A stretch of 30,886 bases of DNA from Deltaproteobacteria bacterium (lineage in GTDB: Bacteria > Bdellovibrionota_C > UBA2361 > SZUA-149 > JAITKM01): NCBI GenBank assembly GCA_031278395.1, contig JAITKM010000058.1, forward strand, positions 1 to 30,886. Direction: 5' to 3'. The notes under the pieces were generated by a model. That model was not told the origin of the DNA and did no database searches. It saw only the letters and a program-made list of their open reading frames with translations. The position numbers and the translations under genes are program-made. Positions 23,317 through 30,886 of this stretch are shown one piece after another. Within the stretch, counting starts at the first letter, position 1, and every line of letters begins with the position of its first letter.

Positions 23317-24081
23317 CTATTCAGTAGCAGTAACAAATAACTGATATTCTGCTTGGCGGCGTTTTTTTAGACCATTCAAGACTTGACTATTAGAGTAGAT
23401 AAATTTCATGAAAGCATTTTCTAACATAGAGTTTGAGTCTGTTTCAGTTGTAGTGTTAGTAATTTCAAAATTTGGGTCGGATAGTAGTTTTAAAACAGTT
23501 GATTTTGCCCAGTTGCCACTACCAATATTAAAGATAAAAGACACCAAGGCGTCTTTTTGATTCTGATTAAGCGATCGTTTAGCAGCTAGGTTTTTAACGG
23601 ACTGAATAGGGGACTTTAAGTCTTCAATTAAAAGGATTTTGATAGTTTCTAGGTCGAGTTCGTTGGGATATTTTTCTTGGTCGCCAGCCTGCAGTAGATG
23701 CCCAATACCGATAGTTTGATTACCGGTGGATTTTCCGTTATCGCTATACCAATGGGTAACAATTCCTTCATGTTCTATTAAAAATTCAATTCCTTTAGGG
23801 CTAATCCAGCCATTATAAAAAATACTAACCTCGTTAGAAATTAATTCTTTGTCAGACAAAGGTTTCTCAATTGGTTGTTTAATCTGGTTTATGCTGTCTG
23901 TCGTTTGGTTTACGCTAGCTGTTGTTGTAGTTGTAGATAATACTTGCTCAATGCTCCATGATAGGTTTTCAGATTTATTTTTTTGGGAACGCTGTTCGTC
24001 ATTTGTATTATTTTTTTCAGTATTCGATTCAAAAATATTCTGCCAATTAAAATTAAATAGTCTTAAAATGACATCCAACAT
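23317..24081 (-). CDS. T4-type lysozyme (GH24) with N-terminal extension
   Basis: 254 aa. The catalytic domain occupies about 91-254. IEFLIEHEGIVTHWYSDNG gives the catalytic Glu105, and Asp114 follows at the same 9-residue spacing as Glu11/Asp20 in T4 lysozyme; TIGIGHLL matches the T4 sequence, with Thr123 (T4 Thr26 equivalent) after a 3-residue insertion. NQKDALVSFIFNIGSGNW is the second family block. The first 90 residues are low-complexity Ser/Thr/Asn/Lys with no signal peptide, so export would need a holin or another route. It should cleave the MurNAc-GlcNAc bond. A near-perfect AGGAGGT precedes the ATG. This is a phage-type gene without other phage genes beside it: a domesticated endolysin or prophage relic. 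Confidence 0.92.
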   Translation of the reverse strand: MLDVILRLFNFNWQNIFESNTEKNNTNDEQRSQKNKSENLSWSIEQVLSTTTTTASVNQTTDSINQIKQPIEKPLSDKELISNEVSIFYNGWISPKGIEFLIEHEGIVTHWYSDNGKSTGNQTIGIGHLLQAGDQEKYPNELDLETIKILLIEDLKSPIQSVKNLAAKRSLNQNQKDALVSFIFNIGSGNWAKSTVLKLLSDPNFEITNTTTETDSNSMLENAFMKFIYSNSQVLNGLKKRRQAEYQLFVTATE

Positions 24082-24085
24082 AATT

Positions 24086-24092
24086 ACCTCCT
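24086..24092 (-). promoter_or_regulatory. Strong Shine-Dalgarno of the lysozyme gene
   Basis: AGGAGGT, 4 nt before ATG (24079-24081) on the minus strand. It is much stronger than the translation signals of most neighbouring first-in-operon genes. Confidence 0.8.
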
Positions 24093-24370
24093 AATTGATT
24101 GTTTTTTGAAAATAAGATTTGAAATTTGAAAATTTGTTATTTTCGCCACCCTTATAGTGTCCAGTTATCAAATAGTTTCATCTGAATTTAGTGGGTTTTC
24201 GTTTGATTTTAATACGCTAAGTAATTTTACATTTTTTATTAGTAGAGCATGGTAAAAAAAGATTCTACTGGAACGAGAGTAAAAAGACGCCAAACAATTT
24301 AAACATAGAAGATAAGATAGTATTTCCTTACCATGTTCTAGCGGCATTTCCGTGCGTGATTATCACTTGA

Positions 24371-24390
24371 CCTGTGTTTATAAATACAGG
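24371..24390. promoter_or_regulatory. 20-bp palindrome upstream of ruvB, possible operator
   Basis: CCTGTGTTTATAAATACAGG: the two 10-bp halves are complementary at 9 of 10 positions, with no spacer. It lies in the divergent region between the lysozyme gene and ruvB, preceded by TTGACC. It resembles a LexA box (CTGT...ACAG), but the CTG/CAG spacing is 12 instead of the enterobacterial 10, so a different repressor is more likely. Confidence 0.45.
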
Positions 24391-24439
24391 CAAAGATTGT
24401 TTGTGCTAAATTTTACTTAAAGAAACTATGGGAAATTTT

Positions 24440-24467
24440 TTAGCTGGCTAGCTGGCTAACTAGCTAA
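24440..24467. repeat. Imperfect palindrome of GCTGGCTA words
   Basis: TTAGCTGGCTAGCT and GGCTAACTAGCTAA are inverted copies matching at 11 of 14 positions. It can form a stem directly upstream of the repeat heads at 24471-24512. Confidence 0.5.
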
Positions 24468-24470
24468 ATA

Positions 24471-24512
24471 GTATAGGGTTACTTTTATAGAAAATTAATA
24501 GGGTTACTTTTA
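24471..24512 (+). repeat. Two tandem repeat heads (ATAGGGTTACTTTTA) before ruvB
   Basis: ATAGGGTTACTTTTA occurs at 24473-24487 and again at 24498-24512, a 25-bp period. Both match the head of the dispersed element (GGTATGGGGTTACTTTT) with a G-to-A change. The second copy ends 9 bp before the first ATG of ruvB, so it would lie in the ruvB leader. No inverted partner is seen. Confidence 0.75.
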
Positions 24513-24521
24513 AATAGGTTT

Positions 24522-25562
24522 ATGTTAATTGGGGGCGCCATGTCTACAGAAGATTTTGAAATAAATTTTAAACGCGTCATATCAGCAAAGGAAGCTGAAA
24601 ATGGCGAAGACCAAATTCAAACTTCATTACGCCCTAAAATATTTCAAGAATATGTTGGGCAAACTGCTGTTTGTGATAAATTACACATTGCCATCGGAGC
24701 AGCTAAACGCCGCGGCGAGGCCCTCGATCATATTCTTTTACATGGTCCTCCAGGACTAGGCAAAACAACCTTAGCTGGTATTATTGCTAGCGCAATGGGT
24801 GTAAATTTTAAAGCTACTTCTGGTCCAGTTATCGAGAAGCCTAGTGATTTAGCAGCAATTCTTTCTAGCTTAAACAAAAACGATGTGTTGTTTATTGACG
24901 AAATACATCGCCTCAATCGCACAGTCGAGGAGTTTTTATATCCAGCCTTAGAAGATTTTGTCATTGATATTTTAGTTGGACAAGGTCCAGCAGCGCGCTG
25001 CGTAAAACTTGAACTTAACCCCTTTACTTTAATTGGGGCGACTACTCGAACCGGCATGTTGACCGCACCATTACGAGATAGGTTTGGAATTATTGAACGC
25101 TTTGATTTCTATAACGAAGTTGAACTAACTCAAATTATTCAAAGGTCAGCCAAAATTTTAAATATCAAAATCGAACCTGCAGGAGCAGAACAAATTGCCC
25201 GCCGCTCACGTGGCACGCCACGAGTTGCCAATCGTTTGTTAAAACGTACCAGAGACTATGCAGAAGAAAAAGCTGATTCTGTGATTACCGCGGAGATTGC
25301 TAGCCAAGCCCTGGCGCTACTTGAAATTGATCAGACGGGGCTCGATAAAATGGACTATTTATTGCTGGAAACTATTATAGATAAATTTGGTGGTGGTCCA
25401 GTTGGAATCGATACAATCTCTGTAGCTCTCAATGAAGATAAGGACACTGTTGAGGACGTGTATGAACCATATTTAATACAACAAGGTTTTATAATTCGAA
25501 CTCCACGTGGACGTTTGGCAACCGAGTTGGCGTATCAGTATTTTGGTAAGATAAAAACATGA
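24522..25562 (+). CDS. ruvB: Holliday junction branch migration helicase RuvB
   Basis: 346 aa from ATG 24522, or 340 aa from ATG 24540 (MSTEDF), which is closer to the usual RuvB length and follows a GGGGG stretch; the second start is slightly preferred. RuvB is the hexameric AAA+ motor that drives branch migration with RuvA. Motifs are intact: Walker [14 protein letters not shown], Walker [13 protein letters not shown], sensor 1 with the arginine region [20 protein letters not shown], then the winged-helix end ([13 protein letters not shown]). ruvA and ruvC are not adjacent. Its stop overlaps the start of the kinase gene by 4 bp (ATGA). Confidence 0.98.
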   Translation: MLIGGAMSTEDFEINFKRVISAKEAENGEDQIQTSLRPKIFQEYVGQTAVCDKLHIAIGAAKRRGEALDHILLHGPPGLGKTTLAGIIASAMGVNFKATSGPVIEKPSDLAAILSSLNKNDVLFIDEIHRLNRTVEEFLYPALEDFVIDILVGQGPAARCVKLELNPFTLIGATTRTGMLTAPLRDRFGIIERFDFYNEVELTQIIQRSAKILNIKIEPAGAEQIARRSRGTPRVANRLLKRTRDYAEEKADSVITAEIASQALALLEIDQTGLDKMDYLLLETIIDKFGGGPVGIDTISVALNEDKDTVEDVYEPYLIQQGFIIRTPRGRLATELAYQYFGKIKT

Positions 25563-26989
25563 AACAACGACTGCAGACCCCCCAAGAAATATATCGTCAA
25601 CTAACTGTTCTCTGTGGACTATTTGTTATGTTGCTGGCAGTGGCTGAGTATTTAGGAAGAATTTTTTTTAAAGGTGACACGCCAGACTTTCCAGACGAAA
25701 ATGGCTTCAAGGATAGTTTGTTTGTCTTCTTACTGATTAATCTCAATATTATCATCCTGTCTTATTTAATTTTTCTCATTATCAAAAATATTACCAAGCT
25801 GATTCTTGACCGCAAAAAAAATATTCTCGGCTCGCGTTTAAGAATAAAGTTAGTCTTGTCATTCGTTAGTCTTTCTGCTGTGCCAACAATTATTTTGTTT
25901 TTAATAGCTAAGGGTTTTATTTCGTATTTTACTGATAGTTATAGCAAAGTAATTGATTTGTATCGTCCAATCGATTCAAGTTATACGCTCATGTTGGTAA
26001 GCGTAACCTTACTGGTAGTTTTTTTGTCGATTTGGATCGGGTTACGTATTGCACAAAACATTTCCGAGCCACTAAAAATGTTGGCGCGTGGTACTACTCA
26101 AGTTGCTAAGGGTAATTTGGCTTTTAAAATTCCAGAGATTGGTGATGACGAGCTTGGAACGCTAATTACATCATTTAATACAATGACCAATAATTTAAAG
26201 AAAGCTAATGAAGAACTGGCTGCTAAACAAAGAATGGAAGCTTGGCAGGAGGTTGCCAAGCGTATTGCTCATGAAATTAAAAATCCGCTGACGCCAATTC
26301 AGCTTTGTGCGCAAAGACTACAAAAGAAATTTCAAGGAAAATTAGCGTCAGCTGAGCAGGAGACGCCAGCTCAACAGGAGAGTTTAGACAAGAACGATTT
26401 ACAAGTAATTCTGGATTGTAGTCAGACCATTGTTGAACAGGTTCAGACACTTCGCACCTTGGTTAATGAGTTCTCACGTTTTGCCAGAATGCCTAAGATT
26501 TTGCTTGAGTCAACACAGTTGAATGACATTATTTTAGGCTTACAAAAGCTCTATTGCCAATCGCATAGTAATATTATTTTTGATTTAGAATTAGACCCAG
26601 CCTTGCCTATTTTAAATGTTGATAAAGAGCAGCTGAACCGAGTTTTTGTGAATTTAATTGATAATGCTGTAGCTGCCGTGAACGAGTATTGGGCAGGTTT
26701 AAAAGCTAAGTTTACCAAAGAAGTCCCCAGAATTATTTTAAAAACATTTTATAACAATGAATTAGGAATTGTTTTAATTACTATTTCGGATAATGGGTTA
26801 GGCGTTCCCGATCAAGATAAGGAAAAGATTTTTGAACCATATGTTACTAACAAAAGAGGAGGAACAGGTTTAGGTTTAGCTATAGTTTCCTCGATTATTG
26901 TTAATCATGGTGGATTTATTAGAGTCAAAGATGTTGAGCCGCGTGGCACAGCTTTTGTCATAGAATTGCCTTGCATAACTTCCCTCTAA
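25559..26989 (+). CDS. NtrY-type sensor histidine kinase
   Basis: 476 aa. The membrane part comprises TMs at about 15-35, 55-77 and 97-123 and another at about 143-163. The block [20 protein letters not shown] is typical of NtrY-like kinases. A HAMP domain (about 163-218) follows, then the DHp box [20 protein letters not shown] with phospho-accepting His238. A complete HATPase domain closes the protein: N box [14 protein letters not shown]1 [15 protein letters not shown]2 GGTGLGLAI. All catalytic features are present. NtrY usually pairs with the sigma54 activator NtrX; none is adjacent here, and the next gene is convergent. It overlaps ruvB by 4 bp (ATGA), so translational coupling to ruvB is likely. 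Confidence 0.93.
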   Translation: MKQRLQTPQEIYRQLTVLCGLFVMLLAVAEYLGRIFFKGDTPDFPDENGFKDSLFVFLLINLNIIILSYLIFLIIKNITKLILDRKKNILGSRLRIKLVLSFVSLSAVPTIILFLIAKGFISYFTDSYSKVIDLYRPIDSSYTLMLVSVTLLVVFLSIWIGLRIAQNISEPLKMLARGTTQVAKGNLAFKIPEIGDDELGTLITSFNTMTNNLKKANEELAAKQRMEAWQEVAKRIAHEIKNPLTPIQLCAQRLQKKFQGKLASAEQETPAQQESLDKNDLQVILDCSQTIVEQVQTLRTLVNEFSRFARMPKILLESTQLNDIILGLQKLYCQSHSNIIFDLELDPALPILNVDKEQLNRVFVNLIDNAVAAVNEYWAGLKAKFTKEVPRIILKTFYNNELGIVLITISDNGLGVPDQDKEKIFEPYVTNKRGGTGLGLAIVSSIIVNHGGFIRVKDVEPRGTAFVIELPCITSL

Positions 26990-27044
26990 GATAAAGATAC
27001 GCAGCGCCGAAGTGAGTAAGTATATTCCTTTAGAGGTGGGAAAT

Positions 27045-28784
27045 TTACTGCTGGAGAGAACAGCTCGCATTAATTTTTGCCAGTTCATTTTTAACCCACT
27101 CATTTACAAAATTAACAGCAGCGGTTAAATCAATAAAGCCACTCTCACCAGTAGTCCGGACTTTCCATTCAATTTGACCCTTTTCCATATTTCTAGGGCT
27201 AATCACCAAACGCAGTGGTACACCCAACAAATCAGCTTCAGCAAACTGCTGTCCTGCTGGTAAATTTCGATCATCATAAATTACCTCAAGACCTTGTTGG
27301 GTTAGTTCTAAATACAACTTTTCCGCAACTTCTTTTAGGTTACCGTTATCCAAATTTAAAACATTAATCTGCACTTGCCACGGAGCAATAGTAATAGGCC
27401 AAAATATTCCTTTTGCATCATGCCTAGCTTCGGCAATACAAGCCAGATTTCTTCCTACTCCAATTCCATAACAGCCCATAATTGGAGTTTTTTCAGTATT
27501 ATCCAGATCTGTATAAGTCATCTTCATCGAAGTTGTATAGCGTGTTCCTAGCTGAAAGATTTGACCGACCTCAACCCCACGCTTTAAAACAAGTTTGCCC
27601 TGCGAACAGATCGGACAAGTATCACCATTTCGTGCCATTGCAATATCAACCAACTTCGCGTTTGGCACATCCCGCCTCAGATTAAAATTATAAATGTGGT
27701 AATCTTGTTCATTGGAACCAGCAACTAAATTATTTGAATTAGCAACCGATGGATCAGCAATAATTGTGCAGTTTTTCAGCCCTATACCACTAGCAAATCC
27801 TGGTATTGCTCCAGCGGCTCTTATTTCATCGTCATTAGCAAAGACTAACTCACTTTTAAAAATTTTACTTAACTTGAGTTCATTAACTTCAAGATCGCCG
27901 CGAATTAAAGCTAAAACTAGTGCACCTTGTGCTGTCTTATAAAAAACTGATTTTGCTGTGCGGGATGGTGCAATTTTTAAAAGATTTGTTACGTCCTCAA
28001 TTGATTTGGTATTTGGAGTATAGACTTTTTCTATTGGTTTTTCCGTTTCCGGATAATCTTCAATAATGCCTATACCAACTTCGCGATTAGCTAAATAATT
28101 ACAGTTACTACAAGTTACAATCGTATCTTCGCCTACCTCGCACAACAGCATATATTCATCTGCGACTTTTCCGCCCATCATACCACTATCGGACTGCACT
28201 CTAACTACCTCTGGAATACCAATCCTGGCGAAAATTCTTTCGTAAGCACGAGCCATAACTTTATAATACCTTTCTAAATCTTCCTGCGAAGTATGAAAGG
28301 AATAAGCGTCTTTCATAGTAAATTCACGCACACGAATTAAGCCACCTCGCGAGCGAGCCTCATCACGAAATTTTGTTTGAATCTGGTAAAGCATAAACGG
28401 ATAATCTTTATAGCTTTTAGCTTCTGTTCGAGCTAGATGCACAACCACTTCTTCGTGAGTCATTCCCAGTGTTAGCCCATGCCCGTAGCGATCATTCATG
28501 CGCAATAATTCAACTCCAATCTCATTGTAGCGCCCGCTTTCTTCCCAAAGTTCGCGCGGTATAACTACAGGCATTTTAATTTCTTGCCCGTCAATAGCAT
28601 TCATTTCTTCGCGAATGATTTGCTCAATTTTGGCGACAATCCGTTGTGCTGGCAACATTAAAGTATAAATTCCGTTAGCTACTTGTCTCATGTAACCACC
28701 CCGCAGCATGAAAATGTGACTTGCGCAGGTAGCTTCAGCTGGTTTTTCTTTATAACGTTGACCAGTTAGTTTTGAATATTTCAT
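27045..28784 (-). CDS. proS: Prolyl-tRNA synthetase (bacterial type)
   Basis: 579 aa, the length of bacterial-type ProRS with an editing insertion. Class II motif 1 (MLPAQRIVAKIEQIIREEMN region), motif 2 (KFRDEARSRGGLIRVREFTM) and motif 3 (MGCYGIGVGRNLACIAE) are clear. Between motifs 2 and 3 lies the INS/YbaK-like editing domain (about 225-400), including TAKSVFYKTAQGALVLALIR. The C-terminal anticodon domain (WPITIAPWQVQINVLN, EVIYDDRNLPAGQQFAEAD) is complete. It charges tRNA-Pro, and a tRNA-Pro gene lies elsewhere in this window. It is convergent with the NtrY-type kinase gene (55-bp gap). The ATG has no Shine-Dalgarno sequence. Confidence 0.98.
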   Translation of the reverse strand: MKYSKLTGQRYKEKPAEATCASHIFMLRGGYMRQVANGIYTLMLPAQRIVAKIEQIIREEMNAIDGQEIKMPVVIPRELWEESGRYNEIGVELLRMNDRYGHGLTLGMTHEEVVVHLARTEAKSYKDYPFMLYQIQTKFRDEARSRGGLIRVREFTMKDAYSFHTSQEDLERYYKVMARAYERIFARIGIPEVVRVQSDSGMMGGKVADEYMLLCEVGEDTIVTCSNCNYLANREVGIGIIEDYPETEKPIEKVYTPNTKSIEDVTNLLKIAPSRTAKSVFYKTAQGALVLALIRGDLEVNELKLSKIFKSELVFANDDEIRAAGAIPGFASGIGLKNCTIIADPSVANSNNLVAGSNEQDYHIYNFNLRRDVPNAKLVDIAMARNGDTCPICSQGKLVLKRGVEVGQIFQLGTRYTTSMKMTYTDLDNTEKTPIMGCYGIGVGRNLACIAEARHDAKGIFWPITIAPWQVQINVLNLDNGNLKEVAEKLYLELTQQGLEVIYDDRNLPAGQQFAEADLLGVPLRLVISPRNMEKGQIEWKVRTTGESGFIDLTAAVNFVNEWVKNELAKINASCSLQQ

Positions 28785-28808
28785 ATGGGTATCTCTAAAA
28801 TAATTTAG

Positions 28809-28870
28809 GAAACCTCTAAAAAATCCCGACCCAAACCCAATGTGGTTCTGATCGGGATTTTTAAAGGTTT
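28809..28870 (-). terminator. Rho-independent terminator, probably bidirectional
   Basis: AAAAATCCCGA (28819-28829) pairs with TCGGGATTTTT (28852-28862), and outer arms AAACCT (28810-28815) and AGGTTT (28865-28870) extend the stem. A/T tracts flank it on both sides. It follows the stop codon of the Cys-rich lipoprotein gene by 3 nt on the minus strand and so separates that gene from proS. Confidence 0.85.
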
Positions 28871-28873
28871 CAT

Positions 28874-29323
28874 TTATGTTTGTTCACAGTTAGCGATGCA
28901 GACTACTGTTTCATTAATAATTCCGCCACATGAGCGATAACAATTCCGAAAAGCAGCATCACACTTTGATATGTTTTCCTTAGGGCAATATTTTTCAGAG
29001 CAGGCTTTGCCTCTTGCATTTTTAAGGCATTTAGCATAATCCGCGTTATGCTGATAATCTTTTAGCGCTAAACAAAAGATTTCTTTTTGTTCCTGTAATC
29101 TAAGACAATTGTGATATTCAATTCTTGCCTGAGTTTGACAATCCAGGTAGTTATTTTTTTCCACTTGATAACACTGAGCGCTATCGGAGTTACAGCCTGC
29201 AAGGCAACTTTGAGTTTTAGAAGTTATAGCTGGCGGAATAAAATTATATTTAGTTTCGTAAATTGGACCGCAACTATTGAGGAATAACAAAAATGAAAAA
29301 AAATAATATTTTATCTGATTCAT
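28874..29323 (-). CDS. Cys-rich lipoprotein of unknown function
   Basis: 149 aa. A type II signal peptide (MNQIKYYFFSFLLFLNSC) ends with the lipobox LNSC, Cys18. The mature chain contains about 14 more Cys, many in C-x3-C, C-x5-C and C-x6-C spacings (SCLAGCNSDSAQC, KACSEKYC, KCDAAFRNCYRSC). The even distribution suggests a disulfide-stapled helical protein on the periplasmic face or outer membrane. The family is not recognised. It is monocistronic, ending at a strong terminator, and divergent from truB (80-bp gap). Confidence 0.72.
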   Translation of the reverse strand: MNQIKYYFFSFLLFLNSCGPIYETKYNFIPPAITSKTQSCLAGCNSDSAQCYQVEKNNYLDCQTQARIEYHNCLRLQEQKEIFCLALKDYQHNADYAKCLKNARGKACSEKYCPKENISKCDAAFRNCYRSCGGIINETVVCIANCEQT

Positions 29324-29403
29324 TTGATTAACTTGCTATACGGTTATAAAAAGAAGCGTGCCATAGCATTGAAATCAGCAAAAAACAAGCCAGAAAAAAG
29401 AAA

Positions 29404-30300
29404 ATGACAAATTTAAACGGAGCTATAATTATTGACAAAGAAGCGGGTATGACCTCAGCCGAGGTCATTGGGGCGCTCAATAGAAAGTATAGGTTAAAAT
29501 CGAATAAGATTCGAGTGGGTCATGCTGGAACACTTGATCCTCTGGCGACAGGAGTGTTGTTAATCTTAATTGGAAAAGCTACTCGTTTGCAAGATCTTGT
29601 GATGGGGCAAAGCAAGGAATATTGCGGCATTATTAGGTTGGGGCTGGTAACTGATACAGATGATATTACTGGCAAAGTTATTAAAGCTAGAGCTGAGTTT
29701 AATTGTGAAGATCAGGCAGTTGTAGTTTCTGAATTAGTTCAAAAATTTTCTGGCAAGTTAATGCAACGTCCGCCAATTTATTCAGCTCTTAAAGTTGCTG
29801 GCAAACGTGCATATAACTTAGCTAGAAAAAATCAAGCTGTTGATTTAAAACCGCGTGAAATAGAAATCTTGAAGTCTAAATTTAAGTTTATTAATAACCA
29901 GCAACTGCAATACAATATAACTTGTTCAAAAGGGACTTATATTCGGGCGCTAGCTAGGGATGTAGGGGAGTTTTTAGGTTGTGGCGCAACCCTGGAAACA
30001 ATTCAGCGTTCGAAGAGTGGTAGTTTTGAAATTACAGATGCGCAAAAATTAAATGAGTTAGCTTTGGAGTTGAGGGACAACAAATCGTGGCTAGAGTTTG
30101 ATGCTCTAGTTAAGGATTTACCGTGTCTTAAATTAAGTGAAGATATGATTTGTGATTTATATTATGGTAAGCAAGAGGTTTTGCAACAGTTTAAAACAGA
30201 GGTTAGTTCTGTTGTTAATTTATCGAATATTGCTAACGGCAAAAGTGTTGGCATAGCGGAAAATATCGATCAAGTTTTGAAACTGCGCTTTATGTTGTAG
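29404..30300 (+). CDS. truB: tRNA pseudouridine-55 synthase
   Basis: 298 aa, normal TruB length. It converts U55 in the T loop of tRNAs to pseudouridine. The catalytic motif VGHAGTLDPLATGVLLI carries Asp45. RPPIYSALKVAGKRAYNLAR and CSKGTYIRALARDVGEFLG are the other family blocks, and a short C-terminal PUA-like region follows. In many bacteria truB follows rbfA/infB; here it stands alone, divergent from a Cys-rich lipoprotein gene. No Shine-Dalgarno sequence is visible before the ATG. A tRNA-Thr in this window has C at position 55 and so cannot be its substrate. Confidence 0.98.
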   Translation: MTNLNGAIIIDKEAGMTSAEVIGALNRKYRLKSNKIRVGHAGTLDPLATGVLLILIGKATRLQDLVMGQSKEYCGIIRLGLVTDTDDITGKVIKARAEFNCEDQAVVVSELVQKFSGKLMQRPPIYSALKVAGKRAYNLARKNQAVDLKPREIEILKSKFKFINNQQLQYNITCSKGTYIRALARDVGEFLGCGATLETIQRSKSGSFEITDAQKLNELALELRDNKSWLEFDALVKDLPCLKLSEDMICDLYYGKQEVLQQFKTEVSSVVNLSNIANGKSVGIAENIDQVLKLRFML

Positions 30301-30655
30301 GGGTAAGCCAAAATTTGTTGCGCTTAAGTTAGCGCTACCACAGGCAAAGCAAACAAATGCGAGCATATCATGCTAACGTTATAATCCAAATTCAGAGATT
30401 TAATTAAATTTAATTTTTTTTGATAATCTAATTTCATTATCTAATTTTTTTGTAGAAGTGGAAGTAAATCAAATTTAAATTTATTGAAAGATAAAAGTAT
30501 AATAATTTAAACATGTTGGTAATATTAAAAAGGATTTTTTTGTCTTGATGTTTGCGTAATTTTTGTGCTATCGCCTCCTACTAAATGCTACACAATGTTA
30601 CAACATTGCATAACCTTATTAGGTTTTTTTTATACTATTTTGTTATGAGTTTTTT
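30301..30655. other. AT-rich intergenic region with a short palindrome
   Basis: No gene. CAATGTT-AC-AACATTG (30593-30608) is a perfect 7-bp inverted repeat overlapping a -35-like TTGCAT (30606-30611). TATACT (30631-30636) follows with a 19-bp gap, longer than ideal. The hairpin TAACCT/AGGTTT (30611-30627) followed by a T run may instead be a weak terminator. Either would control the gene starting at 30656. Confidence 0.4.
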
Positions 30656-30886
30656 ATGAAACGTTATCTTTTTATTTCTAGCTACAATTTAAATTTTTTC
30701 TTTAAAAAAGCGTTTTTAGTTTTATTAGTTTTCTCTATTATATCTTTATCTACTCTTTCATCTACTACAGTTGTTGTAGCTGATACATTTGGATTTTCCT
30801 CTTCAAGCTCAAGCAAAACAACTGAGGATCTTTCCAGTCAAATTGCAGATCTGCAAAATCAAGTTTCAAGCCTTCAGAATGAATTA
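30656..30886 (+). CDS. Exported coiled-coil protein, 5' part only
   Basis: 77 codons to the window edge. The N-terminus is a long signal-anchor or signal peptide (FFFKKAFLVLLVFSIISLST, then VVVADTFG). A Ser-rich spacer (FSSSSSSK) follows, then a heptad-patterned start of a coiled coil (DLSSQIADLQNQVSSLQNEL). Periplasmic coiled-coil proteins of this layout include EnvC/CwlO-like murein hydrolase regulators, but the domain that would decide this lies outside the window. Confidence 0.6.
   Translation, partial: MKRYLFISSYNLNFFFKKAFLVLLVFSIISLSTLSSTTVVVADTFGFSSSSSSKTTEDLSSQIADLQNQVSSLQNEL

Noticed and set aside
24371-24390. Canonical LexA box
   Set aside because: The CTG-to-CAG spacing is 12 bp, not 10 bp; kept only as an unassigned palindrome.

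Overview
This is an AT-rich (low-GC) Gram-negative bacterial chromosome segment that uses the standard code. It has about 22 intact or edge-truncated protein genes, four tRNA genes that look usable, one broken tRNA, several decayed gene fragments and a family of intergenic repeats. Lipoprotein signals, a WaaE/KdtX-type glycosyltransferase and an NtrY-type kinase point to a diderm. The NtrY, DUF342 and C4 zinc-ribbon combination recalls Desulfobacterota, Myxococcota or Bdellovibrionota-like lineages, but the phylum cannot be fixed from this window.

Layout. 1-427: gene-free, with one degenerate repeat copy. 428-4135: a degenerate hybrid histidine kinase, then murQ. 4252-5813: an eroded island with tRNA-Lys, a broken tRNA-Val, a phage Rz1-like lipoprotein relic, a tRNA-Thr with an unusual T-loop, and reverse-strand debris. 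5814-10413: an SH3-domain membrane protein, tRNA-Pro, an acidic protein, a glycosyltransferase and a type II J-domain protein. 10622-13430: a DUF342/FapA-like gene and a CBS-pair gene, convergent with a tRNA(CAU)/zinc-ribbon unit. 13612-15276: an operon of a phosphoribosyltransferase-fold protein, a ferritin-like helical protein and a lipoprotein. 15561-16763: a secreted Ser-rich/Cys-rich protein bracketed by repeats. 17097-19118: ktrB-ktrA potassium uptake. 19440-20949: metK followed by a decayed gene. 21410-23306: an SCP2-domain protein and a TPR protein. 23317-24081: a T4-type lysozyme. 24522-26989: ruvB overlapping an NtrY-type kinase. 27045-30300: proS, a Cys-rich lipoprotein and truB. 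The start of a secreted coiled-coil protein runs off the right edge.

The main finding is a dispersed element family. Units of about 111-120 bp have inverted ends built on TGGTATGGGGTTACTTTT and lie only between genes: two side by side at 15283-15533, one at 16957-17082, one at 21147-21270, a degenerate one at 17-146, and partial or variant copies at 19227-19301 and 24471-24512. They resemble REPIN or MITE elements that would need a transposase supplied from elsewhere, such as a RAYT-type Y1 transposase. No transposase gene is present here.

Genes inside operons mostly carry Shine-Dalgarno sequences (AGGAGGT, AAGGG, AGGAG). Several first genes do not, and at least one (the glycosyltransferase) has promoter-like hexamers placed so that its mRNA would be nearly leaderless.
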